Part shown: one piece after another, positions 49,328 through 57,552 of the stretch
How the letters are laid out: every line of letters begins with the position of its first letter
How positions within the stretch are numbered: position 1 is the first letter of the stretch
Source: Tritrichomonas musculus
Taxonomy: Eukaryota; Parabasalia; Tritrichomonadida; Tritrichomonadidae
Direction: 5' to 3'
NCBI GenBank assembly: GCA_039105265.1
Contig: JAPFFF010000001.1
Coordinates: forward strand, 4,278,001 to 4,342,000
Length of the DNA stretch: 64,000 nucleotides
The notes under the pieces: model-generated
Seen by the model: the letters and a program-made list of their open reading frames with translations, nothing else
Databases searched by the model: none
Told to the model about the DNA's origin: nothing
Made by a program: the position numbers and the translations under genes

Positions 49328-50746
49328 TTATTGGGGGTAATCATCATCATCAACGACATTATCATCGAGATGTGGAAAATGATATTGGAACTCATTTCCT
49401 TTCACCTTCGATTCAGAGTTCCGTTGAATTTCGTTCTTCTCCATTGATTCACCCCATTGCCTCATGGCTTTCAGCACTTGCTTCGGTGATTGCTTCCTTC
49501 CACTTCTCTCGAAGCTGCATGCTTTGTCCAACTTCTCTTTCTCTTCTTGTGATAAGTATTGTCGAAGATGATAAACGCAATTGGACAACTTCCATCCATA
49601 GGACTTGAACACGCTCGTCTGATCTGGTGCTTTTTTCTTGTCATATGATTCAACAGCTTCCAACATGTTTCGAAGATAATCAGCTTCTACCATCATCAAT
49701 CTCGATCTTGCCAACTTTTCAGCAAATGCATCATCTGTTGGAGGACCAGCTTGTTGAGCATTTTTCAGATCCGCCACGTCCTTCTTTAGATCGTGAATTT
49801 TGTTAATGTACTTCGCCACCTTTTTTGGAGCAAGTTCCAATTTCATCAGCTCGAGTGCGTATTCGTCGTTATTATCAATGTCTTTCCTGAGTTCTTCAGC
49901 ATTGTGATTGATGTCTTCAATGTGAAATTCTACACCAGTCATTTTCTCCTCCAACTTCGTTAATCGTTCTTTCAAGTTTTCATTTTCTTCTATTAATTGT
50001 TCCATTTCTTCTCGAAAGTCGAATGGACGAACATTATCCTCCTTATAATCACTATTGGATTTCATTTCATGAACACTTTTCGGTGGCTTATATGGTTCTT
50101 TGCGAGCTGGTGATGGTTCTTGTTCATGATCAACTTCTTCTTCTTCTCCTTCTATCTTTGTTTCTTCTTTTGGATTGGAACCGAGTTTTTGATTCTCGAC
50201 AAATGCAGATGGTCTAGCGAGAACTCTTGGAGGTGGTGGTATTTGTTGATTAGAAGGAGGTGGAGGAGGTGGAGGAACTTGTATTATATTATATGAGCGA
50301 GGTGGTGGAAAGACTTTATTGGAAATTGGAACATATGGAACATATGGATTCTTCCTTCTTGCATCGTCTTCTTGCTTCAATCTTGCTAATGCTTCTTCTT
50401 CTTGCTTCTTCTTCCTTCTTGCTTCTTCTTCTTGCTGCTTCTTCAATCTAGCTGCTTCTTCTTCTTCTTGCTGCTTCTTCAATCTTGCTGCTTCTTCTTC
50501 TTCTTGCTTCTTCTTCAATCTAGCTGCTTCTTCTTCTTGCTGCTTCTTCTTTAATCTAGCTGCTGCTTCTTCTTGCTGCTTCATGATGAACTGTCTCATG
50601 GATTCGAGTTGTTCTGGGGTCATGTTCTTGAGCCAAACTTCTGTGGGTGGAGCTGATGGCGGATCTGATGGTGGAGCTTGTTGACCCGATTGCTCGATCG
50701 AGTCAAATAGACTAACATCGCTGTCTGAGCTGTAGTTGTATGACAT
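49328..50746 (-). CDS. Polinton coiled-coil protein with EEEAARLKK repeats (472 aa)
   Basis: Begins MSYNYSSDSDVSLFDSIEQ. Residues about 55-130 are five to six near-repeats of an EEEAARLKKKQ unit forming one long charged helix. A Pro-rich part (VPPPPPPPSNQQIPPPPR, about 155-175), an acidic/Lys linker, and a second coiled coil (about 235-330, NENLKERLTKLEEKMTG) follow. The C-terminal about 120 residues look globular (LRQYLSQEEKEKLDK). No enzymatic motif. It could be a scaffold or DNA-organising protein. TCATT on the minus strand (50758-50762) lies 11 bases before the start, the early-type promoter. It follows the polymerase gene on the same strand in reading order, 74 bp apart. Confidence 0.75.
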   Translation of the reverse strand: MSYNYSSDSDVSLFDSIEQSGQQAPPSDPPSAPPTEVWLKNMTPEQLESMRQFIMKQQEEAAARLKKKQQEEEAARLKKKQEEEEAARLKKQQEEEEAARLKKQQEEEARRKKKQEEEALARLKQEDDARRKNPYVPYVPISNKVFPPPRSYNIIQVPPPPPPPSNQQIPPPPRVLARPSAFVENQKLGSNPKEETKIEGEEEEVDHEQEPSPARKEPYKPPKSVHEMKSNSDYKEDNVRPFDFREEMEQLIEENENLKERLTKLEEKMTGVEFHIEDINHNAEELRKDIDNNDEYALELMKLELAPKKVAKYINKIHDLKKDVADLKNAQQAGPPTDDAFAEKLARSRLMMVEADYLRNMLEAVESYDKKKAPDQTSVFKSYGWKLSNCVYHLRQYLSQEEKEKLDKACSFERSGRKQSPKQVLKAMRQWGESMEKNEIQRNSESKVKGNEFQYHFPHLDDNVVDDDDYPQ

Positions 50747-50936
50747 ACAAGTATAAAAATGATCTATTTTCTAGTTGATATCACTAAATTTTAAATTTCG
50801 TAGAAAAACTCGAAGGTGGATATTTTTCTTTGAAAAAGTTAAATACACTATAAAAATTCAAAAATTGAATTAAAAAAAATAAAATATATTGAAATTTTAA
50901 AAAAATATATTTATTAATATCACTATTATTTTATTA

Positions 50937-51362
50937 ATGATGAATGAAGAAGAAGATAAAATAGAAGATATTTTACAAAAACAAACACCTCCTAAAGATC
51001 ATGATTCATTCGACTACAAAATTAATATAAACATGTCGAAAAAAATATCTCAACTAAAAGTTGAAGATGATACATCAAATTTAAGAACGATGTGTGAAAA
51101 TTATGCTCATGCTCTTGAAAATGATGCACATCGACTTCGAGCAAAACAAAAAAAGAGGTATGATGAATGGTTTGACAGCCTCGAAAAAGATTGTTATCCT
51201 GCAAGAGACATTGTTAACTTGTACAACATGTTCTTTGGTCATGAACTATCTATTACTCGACTTGGTTTCGGGCATCTCGATGGAACAAAGAGACACTTTA
51301 CACATAAGAAAGTGAAAAGAAACAAGAAGTTCATCACAATGTACTACAAGAAAAATGAATAA
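50937..51362 (+). CDS. Polinton unknown protein (141 aa)
   Basis: A 141-aa soluble protein with an acidic start (MMNEEEDKIEDIL) and a basic end (RHFTHKKVKRNKKF). The middle reads DSLEKDCYPARDIVNLYNMF and GHELSITRLGFGHLDG, a small helical fold that may be DNA-binding (a helix-turn-helix-like RDIVNLYN ... SITRLGFG). That is inference. TCACT at 50920-50924 lies 12 bases before the ATG, the early-type promoter. It is divergent from the coiled-coil gene and convergent with the 96-aa gene across the 19-bp minisatellite. Confidence 0.6.
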   Translation: MMNEEEDKIEDILQKQTPPKDHDSFDYKININMSKKISQLKVEDDTSNLRTMCENYAHALENDAHRLRAKQKKRYDEWFDSLEKDCYPARDIVNLYNMFFGHELSITRLGFGHLDGTKRHFTHKKVKRNKKFITMYYKKNE

Positions 51363-51394
51363 CTAAAAAAAAAAGTTTTTTTTTTTAACTACAT

Positions 51395-51660
51395 GTTTTT
51401 CCTCATAAGCTACCTTTTTCCTCATAAGCTACCTTTTTCCTCATAAGCTACCTTTTTCCTCATAAGCTACCTTTTTCCTCATAAGCTACCTTTTTCCTCA
51501 TAAGCTACCTTTTTCCTCATAAGCTACCTTTTTCCTCATAAGCTACCTTTTTCCTCATAAGCTACCTTTTTCCTCATAAGCTACCTTTTTCCTCATAAGC
51601 TACCTTTTTCCTCATAAGCTACCTTTTTCCTCATAAGCTACCTTTTTCCTCATAAGCTAC
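51395..51660. repeat. 19-bp minisatellite, 13 perfect copies plus partial ends
   Basis: CTACCTTTTTCCTCATAAG is repeated 13 times without change from 51410 to 51656, with partial copies on both sides. Since 19 is not a multiple of three, the unit cannot encode a repeating peptide. It sits between two convergent genes, and the minus-strand gene ends inside it. The perfect identity implies recent expansion. Confidence 0.95.
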
Positions 51661-51921
51661 CTTTTTGCTTTCATACAACATTATTTTTTCCTTCATACTT
51701 TGTACTTCTTTTTTCTTTCTTTCACGATATGCCTTTTGCTGTTGTTTACGTGCTTCATTTCGTTCTTCAACAGTTGCATACTTTTGCTTTCTACCACGTT
51801 TTTCTGTTGTTTCAGTTTTTGCAGTATCAATATTTTTGAGGTTGTTGTTACTCTTGGACTTCTTCAACTTCTTGATGATAGCTGTTTCCTTGAACTCACC
51901 CAAATCTAAATTTTGGCTCAT
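51631..51921 (-). CDS. Polinton small basic protein, AT-hook/bZIP-like (96 aa)
   Basis: From the ATG at 51921 (MSQNLDLGEFKETAIIKK); the frame is open further upstream but has no other ATG before the divergent gene. After a Lys/Ser linker it carries EKRGRKQKYATVEERNEARK and QQQKAYRERKKKEVQSMKE, a strongly basic helix resembling a bZIP basic region preceded by an AT-hook-like KRGRK. This arrangement is common in small proteins of large DNA viruses. Likely DNA binding. The last nine residues (VAYEEKGSL) are encoded by the edge of the 19-bp minisatellite. The oligo-T tract upstream is present but there is no TAAATG, so the promoter class is unclear. Confidence 0.55.
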   Translation of the reverse strand: MSQNLDLGEFKETAIIKKLKKSKSNNNLKNIDTAKTETTEKRGRKQKYATVEERNEARKQQQKAYRERKKKEVQSMKEKIMLYESKKVAYEEKGSL

Positions 51922-51997
51922 GATTTCATTCGAGAAAAAAAATTGAATTATTTTTGAAAATTGAATATTCGCAAACAAAATCACTTCATTTTTTAAA

Positions 51998-52369
51998 ATG
52001 TCGCGTTCTGGAAATGACTTCAAAGAATTCCAAAAACAGCAAAAGCTAGCTATCAAAAATGCTCATGTTGAAATAGCCAATGCTATTAAAGAGGTGATAT
52101 TTCTGTTCAACCAAAAAATAATAAACTCGACATCATCTAATGTCTGCACCATCTATGACCCTTTGATACAAGCAAACATGAACAAGATTGCTGAAGCACT
52201 TACTCAAATGAATCTCACTACCTGCGAGGTTTTTCATAAAAAGATTCCTCAATCTACAACACCAAAATCTATTGGCTTTCACGTGCCTATAGTGCCTGAC
52301 TCGCAAGAGACACAAGAAGAAGATGATGAAGATGAACAAGAAGCTTCATCTCCAAAAGACAAGGAGTAA
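51998..52369 (+). CDS. Polinton unknown helical protein with acidic tail (123 aa)
   Basis: A 123-aa protein. The helical first 75 residues (FKEFQKQQKLAIKNAHVEIA, NKIAEALTQMNL) are followed by a short Pro/Thr linker (IPQSTTPKSIGFHVPIV) and an acidic tail (EEDDEDEQEASSPKDKE). No family is recognised. TCACT at 51981-51985 lies 12 bases before the ATG, an early-type element. It is divergent from the basic 96-aa gene, with 76 bp between starts. The acidic tail might mask or chaperone a basic DNA-binding partner; that is speculation. Confidence 0.6.
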   Translation: MSRSGNDFKEFQKQQKLAIKNAHVEIANAIKEVIFLFNQKIINSTSSNVCTIYDPLIQANMNKIAEALTQMNLTTCEVFHKKIPQSTTPKSIGFHVPIVPDSQETQEEDDEDEQEASSPKDKE

Positions 52370-52422
52370 GAGTAAAAAAATAATTACTTCTAATTTTAAG
52401 TTTTTTTTATATATGTCTTTTT

Positions 52423-52947
52423 TTATACTATGCAATATTTTAAGCATACATGATAATTATTAACAAGCTCATTATATTCTTTATTATATACTTGTTTCAA
52501 GTCAATGACTACCTCTCCATTATCTTTAATAATCTTAATAGCATCTATTTTTCTTATTGGATTGCTCTTAGTTGCACAACATCCAACATCTTCATTAAGT
52601 TGTACTTCAACCTCACTAACATGTAGTATTGCTTTGATGATGTTGCTAAGAGATTCAATAGGTACTATGATGCATTTCTTTGATATAATGTTAGCTAGTA
52701 GTGCTTTGTCTTGATTAAGTAGTATTTGTGCATATGCTTCAAGTATAACATTACGTACATCTGGTTCAACTTCAACAGGTTCAGTTTGCACTCCAATGTC
52801 TCTTGTAATAACAATGTCTTCCTTGCCATCATCTCTCTTATTAATAATAATGTTGTTGTTGATGTTTGATGTAGATGATGCAGCTGCTGATGGTTCTAAA
52901 GATACATTTGCTTGAACTCCATTGGTTGTACCCCTCTTCTTAATCAT
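52423..52947 (-). CDS. Polinton unknown protein with GVQTE (LC8-type) motif (174 aa)
   Basis: The N-terminal about 50 residues are Ser/Ala/Asn-rich and disordered. ITRDIGVQTEPVEVEP (about 48-63) contains a GVQTE motif in the form bound by dynein light chain LC8. The C-terminal about 100 residues are helical and folded (VILEAYAQILLNQDKALLAN, SLSNIIKAILHVSEVEV). No known family. The 5' flank reads T6-CCCAACC-TAAATG, the clearest poxvirus-like late promoter form in the element. Confidence 0.6.
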   Translation of the reverse strand: MIKKRGTTNGVQANVSLEPSAAASSTSNINNNIIINKRDDGKEDIVITRDIGVQTEPVEVEPDVRNVILEAYAQILLNQDKALLANIISKKCIIVPIESLSNIIKAILHVSEVEVQLNEDVGCCATKSNPIRKIDAIKIIKDNGEVVIDLKQVYNKEYNELVNNYHVCLKYCIV

Positions 52948-52963
52948 TTAGGTTGGGAAAAAA
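52945..52963 (-). promoter_or_regulatory. Late-type promoter motif: T6, 7-nt spacer, TAAATG
   Basis: TTTTTTCCCAACCTAAATG on the minus strand, with the ATG as start codon. It matches the vaccinia late promoter layout of an oligo-T tract, about 6 bases, then TAAAT(G). Confidence 0.4.
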
Positions 52964-52968
52964 TAGGC

Positions 52969-53415
52969 TTAAAGTACTAAGTCTAGCTGTTCTCCAATAA
53001 ACATGTCAAATGACTCAATTTGATATTTCTGCTTGAGAGCATCGATTTTTGGTTTATGACTTGTAGGAGCAGCTGCAATGGAGTAGTTGTAGTATTTGAT
53101 TCCTTGATACTCTTGAGTGGTAGTGTTTCCATTTATGTAGAACTCTTCGAAATCTTCAGTTATTTTTCTCCTTGAGTTAGGCTTAATAAATATTGAGTCA
53201 AGATCAAGTTCTTTGAGCTTATCTGGATAAAATCTGTGGCACTTGTCTTTTACCTTGATTGAGACATAGAGTACTTTGCCTAAATAACTCCATTCTCCTG
53301 TTTTCATTGGGTACTTGTCACAAAGTATCGAGAAATTACATTGTTTAGTATTTGGAGCACATTTTGCGCGAAGTTCATTGACATAGTCATAGACGTTTCT
53401 TGTTGTCATTTTCAT
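52969..53415 (-). CDS. Polinton unknown protein (148 aa)
   Basis: A 148-aa mixed alpha/beta protein starting MKMTTRNVYDYVNELRAKC; the second ATG (MTTRN) is an alternative start six bases in. It contains QCNFSILCDKYPMKTGEWSY, VSIKVKDKCHRFYPDKLKEL and TQEYQGIKYYNYSIAA. I recognise no family. It lies in the minus-strand run of structural-type genes just downstream of the 144-aa gene, with a 24-bp gap, so a virion role is likely by position. The upstream flank is T-rich without TCAYW. Confidence 0.55.
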   Translation of the reverse strand: MKMTTRNVYDYVNELRAKCAPNTKQCNFSILCDKYPMKTGEWSYLGKVLYVSIKVKDKCHRFYPDKLKELDLDSIFIKPNSRRKITEDFEEFYINGNTTTQEYQGIKYYNYSIAAAPTSHKPKIDALKQKYQIESFDMFIGEQLDLVL

Positions 53416-53439
53416 CTGGATAAAAAATTCAATAAAAAA

Positions 53440-53874
53440 TTAATATATGTTATTTTGGGTAAAGATATGTTGGGTAGGTCCATATCGAATATCTTGTTTA
53501 TTATATTCTCTTGCTCTACCTTGCATTGGTGGTTTCTCAGGCTTCTTAAGATATTTTGGTAAGAGAGGTACTGGTCTATCTTTTTCACCTATATGTCGAT
53601 AAAAACCACCATCTGTAATACTAACAGGAGGTTCACGAACAGGTTTGGTTATATGTTCTCGAGTATCTGGAAATCTAACAGGGTCCTCATGTTCAATAAT
53701 CTGGGTAGGTGGTCGATTAATATATGGGTTGAAGGTTACAGAATAAGTATTAGTATTACTGAACACACCAAAATGTTGAAACTCTAAGTCCTTATTTTTC
53801 ATGGTAGCTTCATTATACATCATACCTTCTCTTCCAACAATCTCAGCATGTGGGCTTCTATAATCATTCGACAT
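53440..53874 (-). CDS. Polinton unknown protein next to the capsid gene (144 aa)
   Basis: From the ATG at 53874 (MSNDYRSPHAEIVGREG); a longer form from 53895 adds seven hydrophobic residues without a plausible role. It is a mostly extended Pro-rich protein: FNPYINRPPTQIIEHEDPV, PVREPPVSITDGGFYRHI, RPVPLLPKYLKKPEKPP. Such extended peptides often run along capsid inner surfaces as cement or tape proteins. It starts 29 bp after the capsid gene ends, on the same strand. The function is inferred only from context. Confidence 0.55.
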   Translation of the reverse strand: MSNDYRSPHAEIVGREGMMYNEATMKNKDLEFQHFGVFSNTNTYSVTFNPYINRPPTQIIEHEDPVRFPDTREHITKPVREPPVSITDGGFYRHIGEKDRPVPLLPKYLKKPEKPPMQGRAREYNKQDIRYGPTQHIFTQNNIY

Positions 53875-53903
53875 TTTCCAAAACATAAAAAACATACTTC
53901 TTT

Positions 53904-55586
53904 TTACTCAGGGGTTGTTAAATCATAAGGACCAATACGTACTGATGGTGGCATACCATTAGGTCTAATTAAGATACTAATTGATATATCTGTTAATAAG
54001 CATAATAATGGAGGTGTATCTACTTCCTGTCTAAATGGATTATCTGCCTTTTGACTACATATCAATTCGAAGTTAATAGGTGCAAGACTTGAAAGACCTT
54101 GTTGATATGTTCCATCTGTTTCAGTAGGAAGACCTATGAAGAATGAGGACCTATCATTTGGATAATAGCCTGTTGTGTTTTCATTATATTGATACTCATT
54201 CGCTAAACTTGCAATAACCTCTTTATTAAATCCATTTTGCTCTCCATTCATGTTCATTGCATTCTGGCAATATTCGAGGAACTCTGGATACTTACCATTC
54301 GTACCAAATGCTTTAGCAGGAATATTATTGTAATTACCACAATTCATATGAAATGCTTCAAACATAGGATTCTTGAAGTATGTCTTATGCGTATGCTTGA
54401 GTGGGAATAAGCAAAACATACTATCTACAAAATTAGGTGTAATAGTAATAGTTGCTTTATCTTGTTCATTATTAAGAGGTCTTGTACAAGTGTAAAATGA
54501 CATAATCTGTGTTGGGAATGTAAGTGGATGTTGTGGGTTAGCATATCTTTGAACAAGTGCTGTATATACAGATTCATGAATACCAAAACAAGGTATAATA
54601 CTCGCACATTCTTCAATGGAATAATCAACAACACTCCAAGTTCTCCAATCACTGTAAATAGTTCGGTCAACTCTTGCCTTAGTATTGTTAGCTCCTGCGA
54701 CTTCATATGCTCCTCCATGATTTTCACCAACAGGTGGAAGATTCTTGGGGTCATTAATCTTATCCATTGCTATTTTTTCGGTACTTGTCCACATCCATAT
54801 TGGTTCTCCAATAGGTCGAAATTCATTGGTAATTTCATCAACATTGAAGTCTTTCATTATATGTGGATTAGCAACCAAGCTCTTTTCAAAACCAACTGGA
54901 CAATATACCATACCAGCTGTTGAAAAGTATAGACGTAATTCGATTTTACCTGCAAATGCTGGCAAGTACTTGATATTAGATAAAGGTAGGAATCGTCGCA
55001 AATCAATCTTTAATCTAATTGTTTCAGTGACAGAAGTCACATCTTTGTTAAGATTTGCAACAAAACCACATCTCCTTCCATGAGTATCATTCCAAATATC
55101 CTTATGTCTTGCTTTACTATATATATCAGCTCTTTTAGTAACTTCATTTGCACAACATGCAGTTAAAAAGGATTCTTCACATCCAAAGTTCTGGGTATAA
55201 AGCGTCATACCATTAGCTACAATTTCATACTTCTCAACTGCATCTCGAGCATCCTTAAAACCAAACCATACCTTACCAAAATTATAACCACTGACATTTT
55301 CTAAATCACTTAGAATTGGCTTGTCTATTTTTATCATCACTTTCATATCTGCTCGAATAAATCCATTATATATATCAGCAGTATTATGAGTATTAGGAGA
55401 TATAATACATGTTGTATATGAACCACTCTTAATTGGTGGTGATGGTGAATATGAAGTTTGTGGATTTAATGAGTATGCCTTATTTGTATCACTAAGTGCT
55501 ATGCAATTATCGACAACATCAAAGTAAGATGCAATCTGGGTACAAACCTCTGCTGAGGTTTTCATATAGGATTCCTTGTTGAGCAT
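53904..55586 (-). CDS. MCP: Polinton major capsid protein (double jelly roll)
   Basis: A 560-aa beta-rich protein, within the size range of Polinton major capsid proteins. Features fitting a double jelly roll are alternating-strand stretches (VMIKIDKPILSDLENVSGYN), the conserved-type block IDLRRFLPLSNIKYLPAFA followed by KIELRLYFSTAG at the end of the first half, and strands PINFELICSQ and ISISILIRPNGMPPSVRIG at the end of the second. It is the only protein of the element with the right size and fold for the hexon-like trimer. Its neighbours are the packaging ATPase, protease, and small virion-type genes. The 5' flank reads T7-CCATC-TAAAATG, a late-type start. Confidence 0.75.
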   Translation of the reverse strand: MLNKESYMKTSAEVCTQIASYFDVVDNCIALSDTNKAYSLNPQTSYSPSPPIKSGSYTTCIISPNTHNTADIYNGFIRADMKVMIKIDKPILSDLENVSGYNFGKVWFGFKDARDAVEKYEIVANGMTLYTQNFGCEESFLTACCANEVTKRADIYSKARHKDIWNDTHGRRCGFVANLNKDVTSVTETIRLKIDLRRFLPLSNIKYLPAFAGKIELRLYFSTAGMVYCPVGFEKSLVANPHIMKDFNVDEITNEFRPIGEPIWMWTSTEKIAMDKINDPKNLPPVGENHGGAYEVAGANNTKARVDRTIYSDWRTWSVVDYSIEECASIIPCFGIHESVYTALVQRYANPQHPLTFPTQIMSFYTCTRPLNNEQDKATITITPNFVDSMFCLFPLKHTHKTYFKNPMFEAFHMNCGNYNNIPAKAFGTNGKYPEFLEYCQNAMNMNGEQNGFNKEVIASLANEYQYNENTTGYYPNDRSSFFIGLPTETDGTYQQGLSSLAPINFELICSQKADNPFRQEVDTPPLLCLLTDISISILIRPNGMPPSVRIGPYDLTTPE

Positions 55587-55602
55587 TTTAGATGGAAAAA
55601 AA
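55584..55602 (-). promoter_or_regulatory. Late-type promoter motif of the capsid gene
   Basis: TTTTTTTCCATCTAAAATG on the minus strand: seven Ts, a five-base spacer and TAAA joined to the start codon. The same form recurs before most structural genes of this element. Confidence 0.4.
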
Positions 55603-55603
55603 T

Positions 55604-56155
55604 TTACATCATATCTTCAAAGATGCGATTTCTCCTACCAATAGGTCTCATAGGTATATATTGAGGTTGTTGTTCTTCTTCATATTGTTGTGGCGGTTCT
55701 TCAGGAACATACTGTTGTCTTGGTTTACTCATCCTTTTATCAACAACCTCCTTTATCATACGTCTCTGTTCTTTCTTCTCTCGACTTATCTTCATTTCTT
55801 CACCTAGTGATTTTAGCTGTTTTAGTATTTCCTCATTCACAGTAGGGTCATAAACTTGGCTTTGTTGAGTTTTTCGAGGTTTTGTAGGTTTTCGTGCAGC
55901 TTTCGAACTTATTGGCTTTCTTGGCTTTTCTTCAAGTTCCTCATGTTCTTCACTGTCTGAGTTTTCTTGAGTTTCTTCGTTATTTTCACTTTCTGAGTTT
56001 TCTTGATATTCTCGAGTTATTGGAGTTTTTCGCTGTTTTACAATATACTTGTCTTTGGTTTTTGTAGGTAAAACTTCCCAATCTGGGTCATCCCTTCCAT
56101 TCAACCATTTATGAATAACTGCAAGTCTCTTAGAACCTGTTAGATGTTTTGACAT
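55604..56155 (-). CDS. Polinton charged protein, possible genome-packing or core protein (183 aa)
   Basis: The N-terminus is small and folded (LTGSKRLAVIHKWLNGRDDP, about 1-40). It is followed by a Lys-rich stretch, an acidic block (SDSEEHEELEEKPRKP), a basic block (SSKAARKPTKPRKTQQ), a helix (NEEILKQLKSLGEEMKISRE) and a Gln/Pro-rich tail ending GRRNRIFEDMM. The basic blocks recall adenovirus core proteins that condense DNA, but no sequence family is recognised. It lies 17 bp before the capsid gene in transcription order. Confidence 0.55.
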   Translation of the reverse strand: MSKHLTGSKRLAVIHKWLNGRDDPDWEVLPTKTKDKYIVKQRKTPITREYQENSESENNEETQENSDSEEHEELEEKPRKPISSKAARKPTKPRKTQQSQVYDPTVNEEILKQLKSLGEEMKISREKKEQRRMIKEVVDKRMSKPRQQYVPEEPPQQYEEEQQPQYIPMRPIGRRNRIFEDMM

Positions 56156-56202
56156 TTAAAATAAACAAAAAAGTCCAAAAATTTAGTTTTTTTGAGTTTT
56201 CA

Positions 56203-56658
56203 TTAGATGTAGGTTCTCGCCCGATTGTTGGTAGTAAAGTCACTCTCTTGTAATGATCTAGACGAAAATGCTGGCTTTTCAAGAGGTGCTCCAACTGAAT
56301 CACCTTTTGCAGATTTATTAATTGATGATAAGGCAGTTTTCACTTTTCCTTCTGGGACATATTTTAATGCTGTGTCAGCTATATTTGCTATTTTATTTCT
56401 TGTACTATCGCTCAAGAAGCTTTCACCAAGACCTCTCGCAACTGAACCAATAACACCAGCATGCTTGGTTAATCCACCTGCTGAAGCATCTAATAGTTTA
56501 CTTGCAAGACCTCCCGAAAAACTATCTGCTGCTCCCATTAATAACTTACCGCCTAGTCCTACTCCTCCTTTTATTATCTCTTGCCATGGAGAAAATTGTT
56601 GCTTTTTGGAATAATTTGGCTTCCAATAATCTTCTACTGAATGACGTTCAATTCCCAT
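56203..56658 (-). CDS. Polinton Gly-rich protein, adenovirus pVI-like candidate (151 aa)
   Basis: A 151-aa protein. After a short head (MGIERHSVEDYWKPNYS) comes FSPWQEIIKGGVGLGGKLL, then amphipathic Gly/Ala-rich helices (GAADSFSGGLASKLLDASAG, GVIGSVARGLGESFL) and a polar tail. In adenovirus pVI a WQDI segment likewise precedes a GG cleavage site and an amphipathic membrane-lytic helix. IKGG-V here fits the adenain recognition pattern (M/I/L)-X-G-G-X. The element's own Ulp1/adenain-type protease could process it. This suggests a virion-internal, membrane-active protein. Similarity is by pattern, not by alignment score. It sits between the ATPase and the small structural genes. Confidence 0.45.
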   Translation of the reverse strand: MGIERHSVEDYWKPNYSKKQQFSPWQEIIKGGVGLGGKLLMGAADSFSGGLASKLLDASAGGLTKHAGVIGSVARGLGESFLSDSTRNKIANIADTALKYVPEGKVKTALSSINKSAKGDSVGAPLEKPAFSSRSLQESDFTTNNRARTYI

Positions 56659-56675
56659 TTTTAAAAAATAAAAAA

Positions 56676-57542
56676 TTATTCGAAATAGTACTTATTAGCA
56701 GAAATATTCATTACGAATTTTTCATGTGGTTCTTTATGTTGTAGGTATTCAGCTACTGTCTGCTTAGTATTTAATGAGTTATTTGTTTGTTGCAACAAGC
56801 TAGTAAAATCTTCCTCACTATATCCTGTATAACATATGATATCTGTTGCTAACCTTTTAGCATTCATATGAACAAATCGAATAGTTTGGATAGCCATGAT
56901 ACATGTTAAATTATAGTGTCTTGTCTTGGTTAACAACTTGATAAATTCACTATTACCATTCTTTAATAAATCACTACCTGCACAATCATCTAGTATCAAT
57001 AATGTGTTATATGGATATGATGATGTTTCATACTTGACTAACTTATTGGCTATATATATTATTTTATCATTGAGCTCATTTAAATGATGCTTCTCAATGA
57101 GCCTCCTCATTTCGTCATTGGTCTCTTTCATTCGAGATAATACATATTTGACAATAGCATAATACTTTATCTTTCTTCGAAGATGTCTTTTAAGATAACT
57201 CATTAATTCTCTTTCCTTTACATAATCGATTCTTGATTGTATCTGTTTATTAAGTGTTTCAGCTGTTTTATCCATTTTACCAGAGCTTGAGCAAAATATT
57301 ATCTTTTGGTAGTATGGATGTTTAAACAACCTCTCTGTTATCATAATATGTCTCCATATCCAAAAACTTTTACCAGCACCTGGTTTACCAATTAAAAAGT
57401 ATATACCATTTGTACTAAAAGGATAATCAGGTGATAATGGTTTAATCAAAGCACCATCTATCTCTTTCATGTTCTTCCGTAAGGTCTCTTTAATCAATGT
57501 TTCTACTTTATTTATTAGTTCTGCACTTGGGGGTTCATCCAT
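56676..57542 (-). CDS. ATPase: Polinton FtsK/HerA-type genome-packaging ATPase
   Basis: A 288-aa protein with Walker A FLIGKPGAGKSFWIW (about 47-58) and Walker B NTLLILDDCAGSDLL (about 175-188), followed by a sensor-like region KLLTKTRHYNLTCIMAIQT. This layout and size match the A32-like packaging ATPases of Polintons, virophages and large DNA viruses, which pump genome DNA into the empty capsid. It lies 10 bp from the integrase gene in the same orientation. T-rich 5' flank without TCAYW. Confidence 0.92.
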   Translation of the reverse strand: MDEPPSAELINKVETLIKETLRKNMKEIDGALIKPLSPDYPFSTNGIYFLIGKPGAGKSFWIWRHIMITERLFKHPYYQKIIFCSSSGKMDKTAETLNKQIQSRIDYVKERELMSYLKRHLRRKIKYYAIVKYVLSRMKETNDEMRRLIEKHHLNELNDKIIYIANKLVKYETSSYPYNTLLILDDCAGSDLLKNGNSEFIKLLTKTRHYNLTCIMAIQTIRFVHMNAKRLATDIICYTGYSEEDFTSLLQQTNNSLNTKQTVAEYLQHKEPHEKFVMNISANKYYFE

Positions 57543-57552
57543 TTACAAATTT

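Noticed and set aside
50319-50684. Ser/Cys/Phe-rich frame opposite the coiled-coil gene
   Set aside because: It mirrors the EEEAARLKK repeats on the other strand; no start signal.
51410-51656. CRISPR-like array
   Set aside because: The repeats are contiguous with no spacers; it is a minisatellite in a eukaryotic element.
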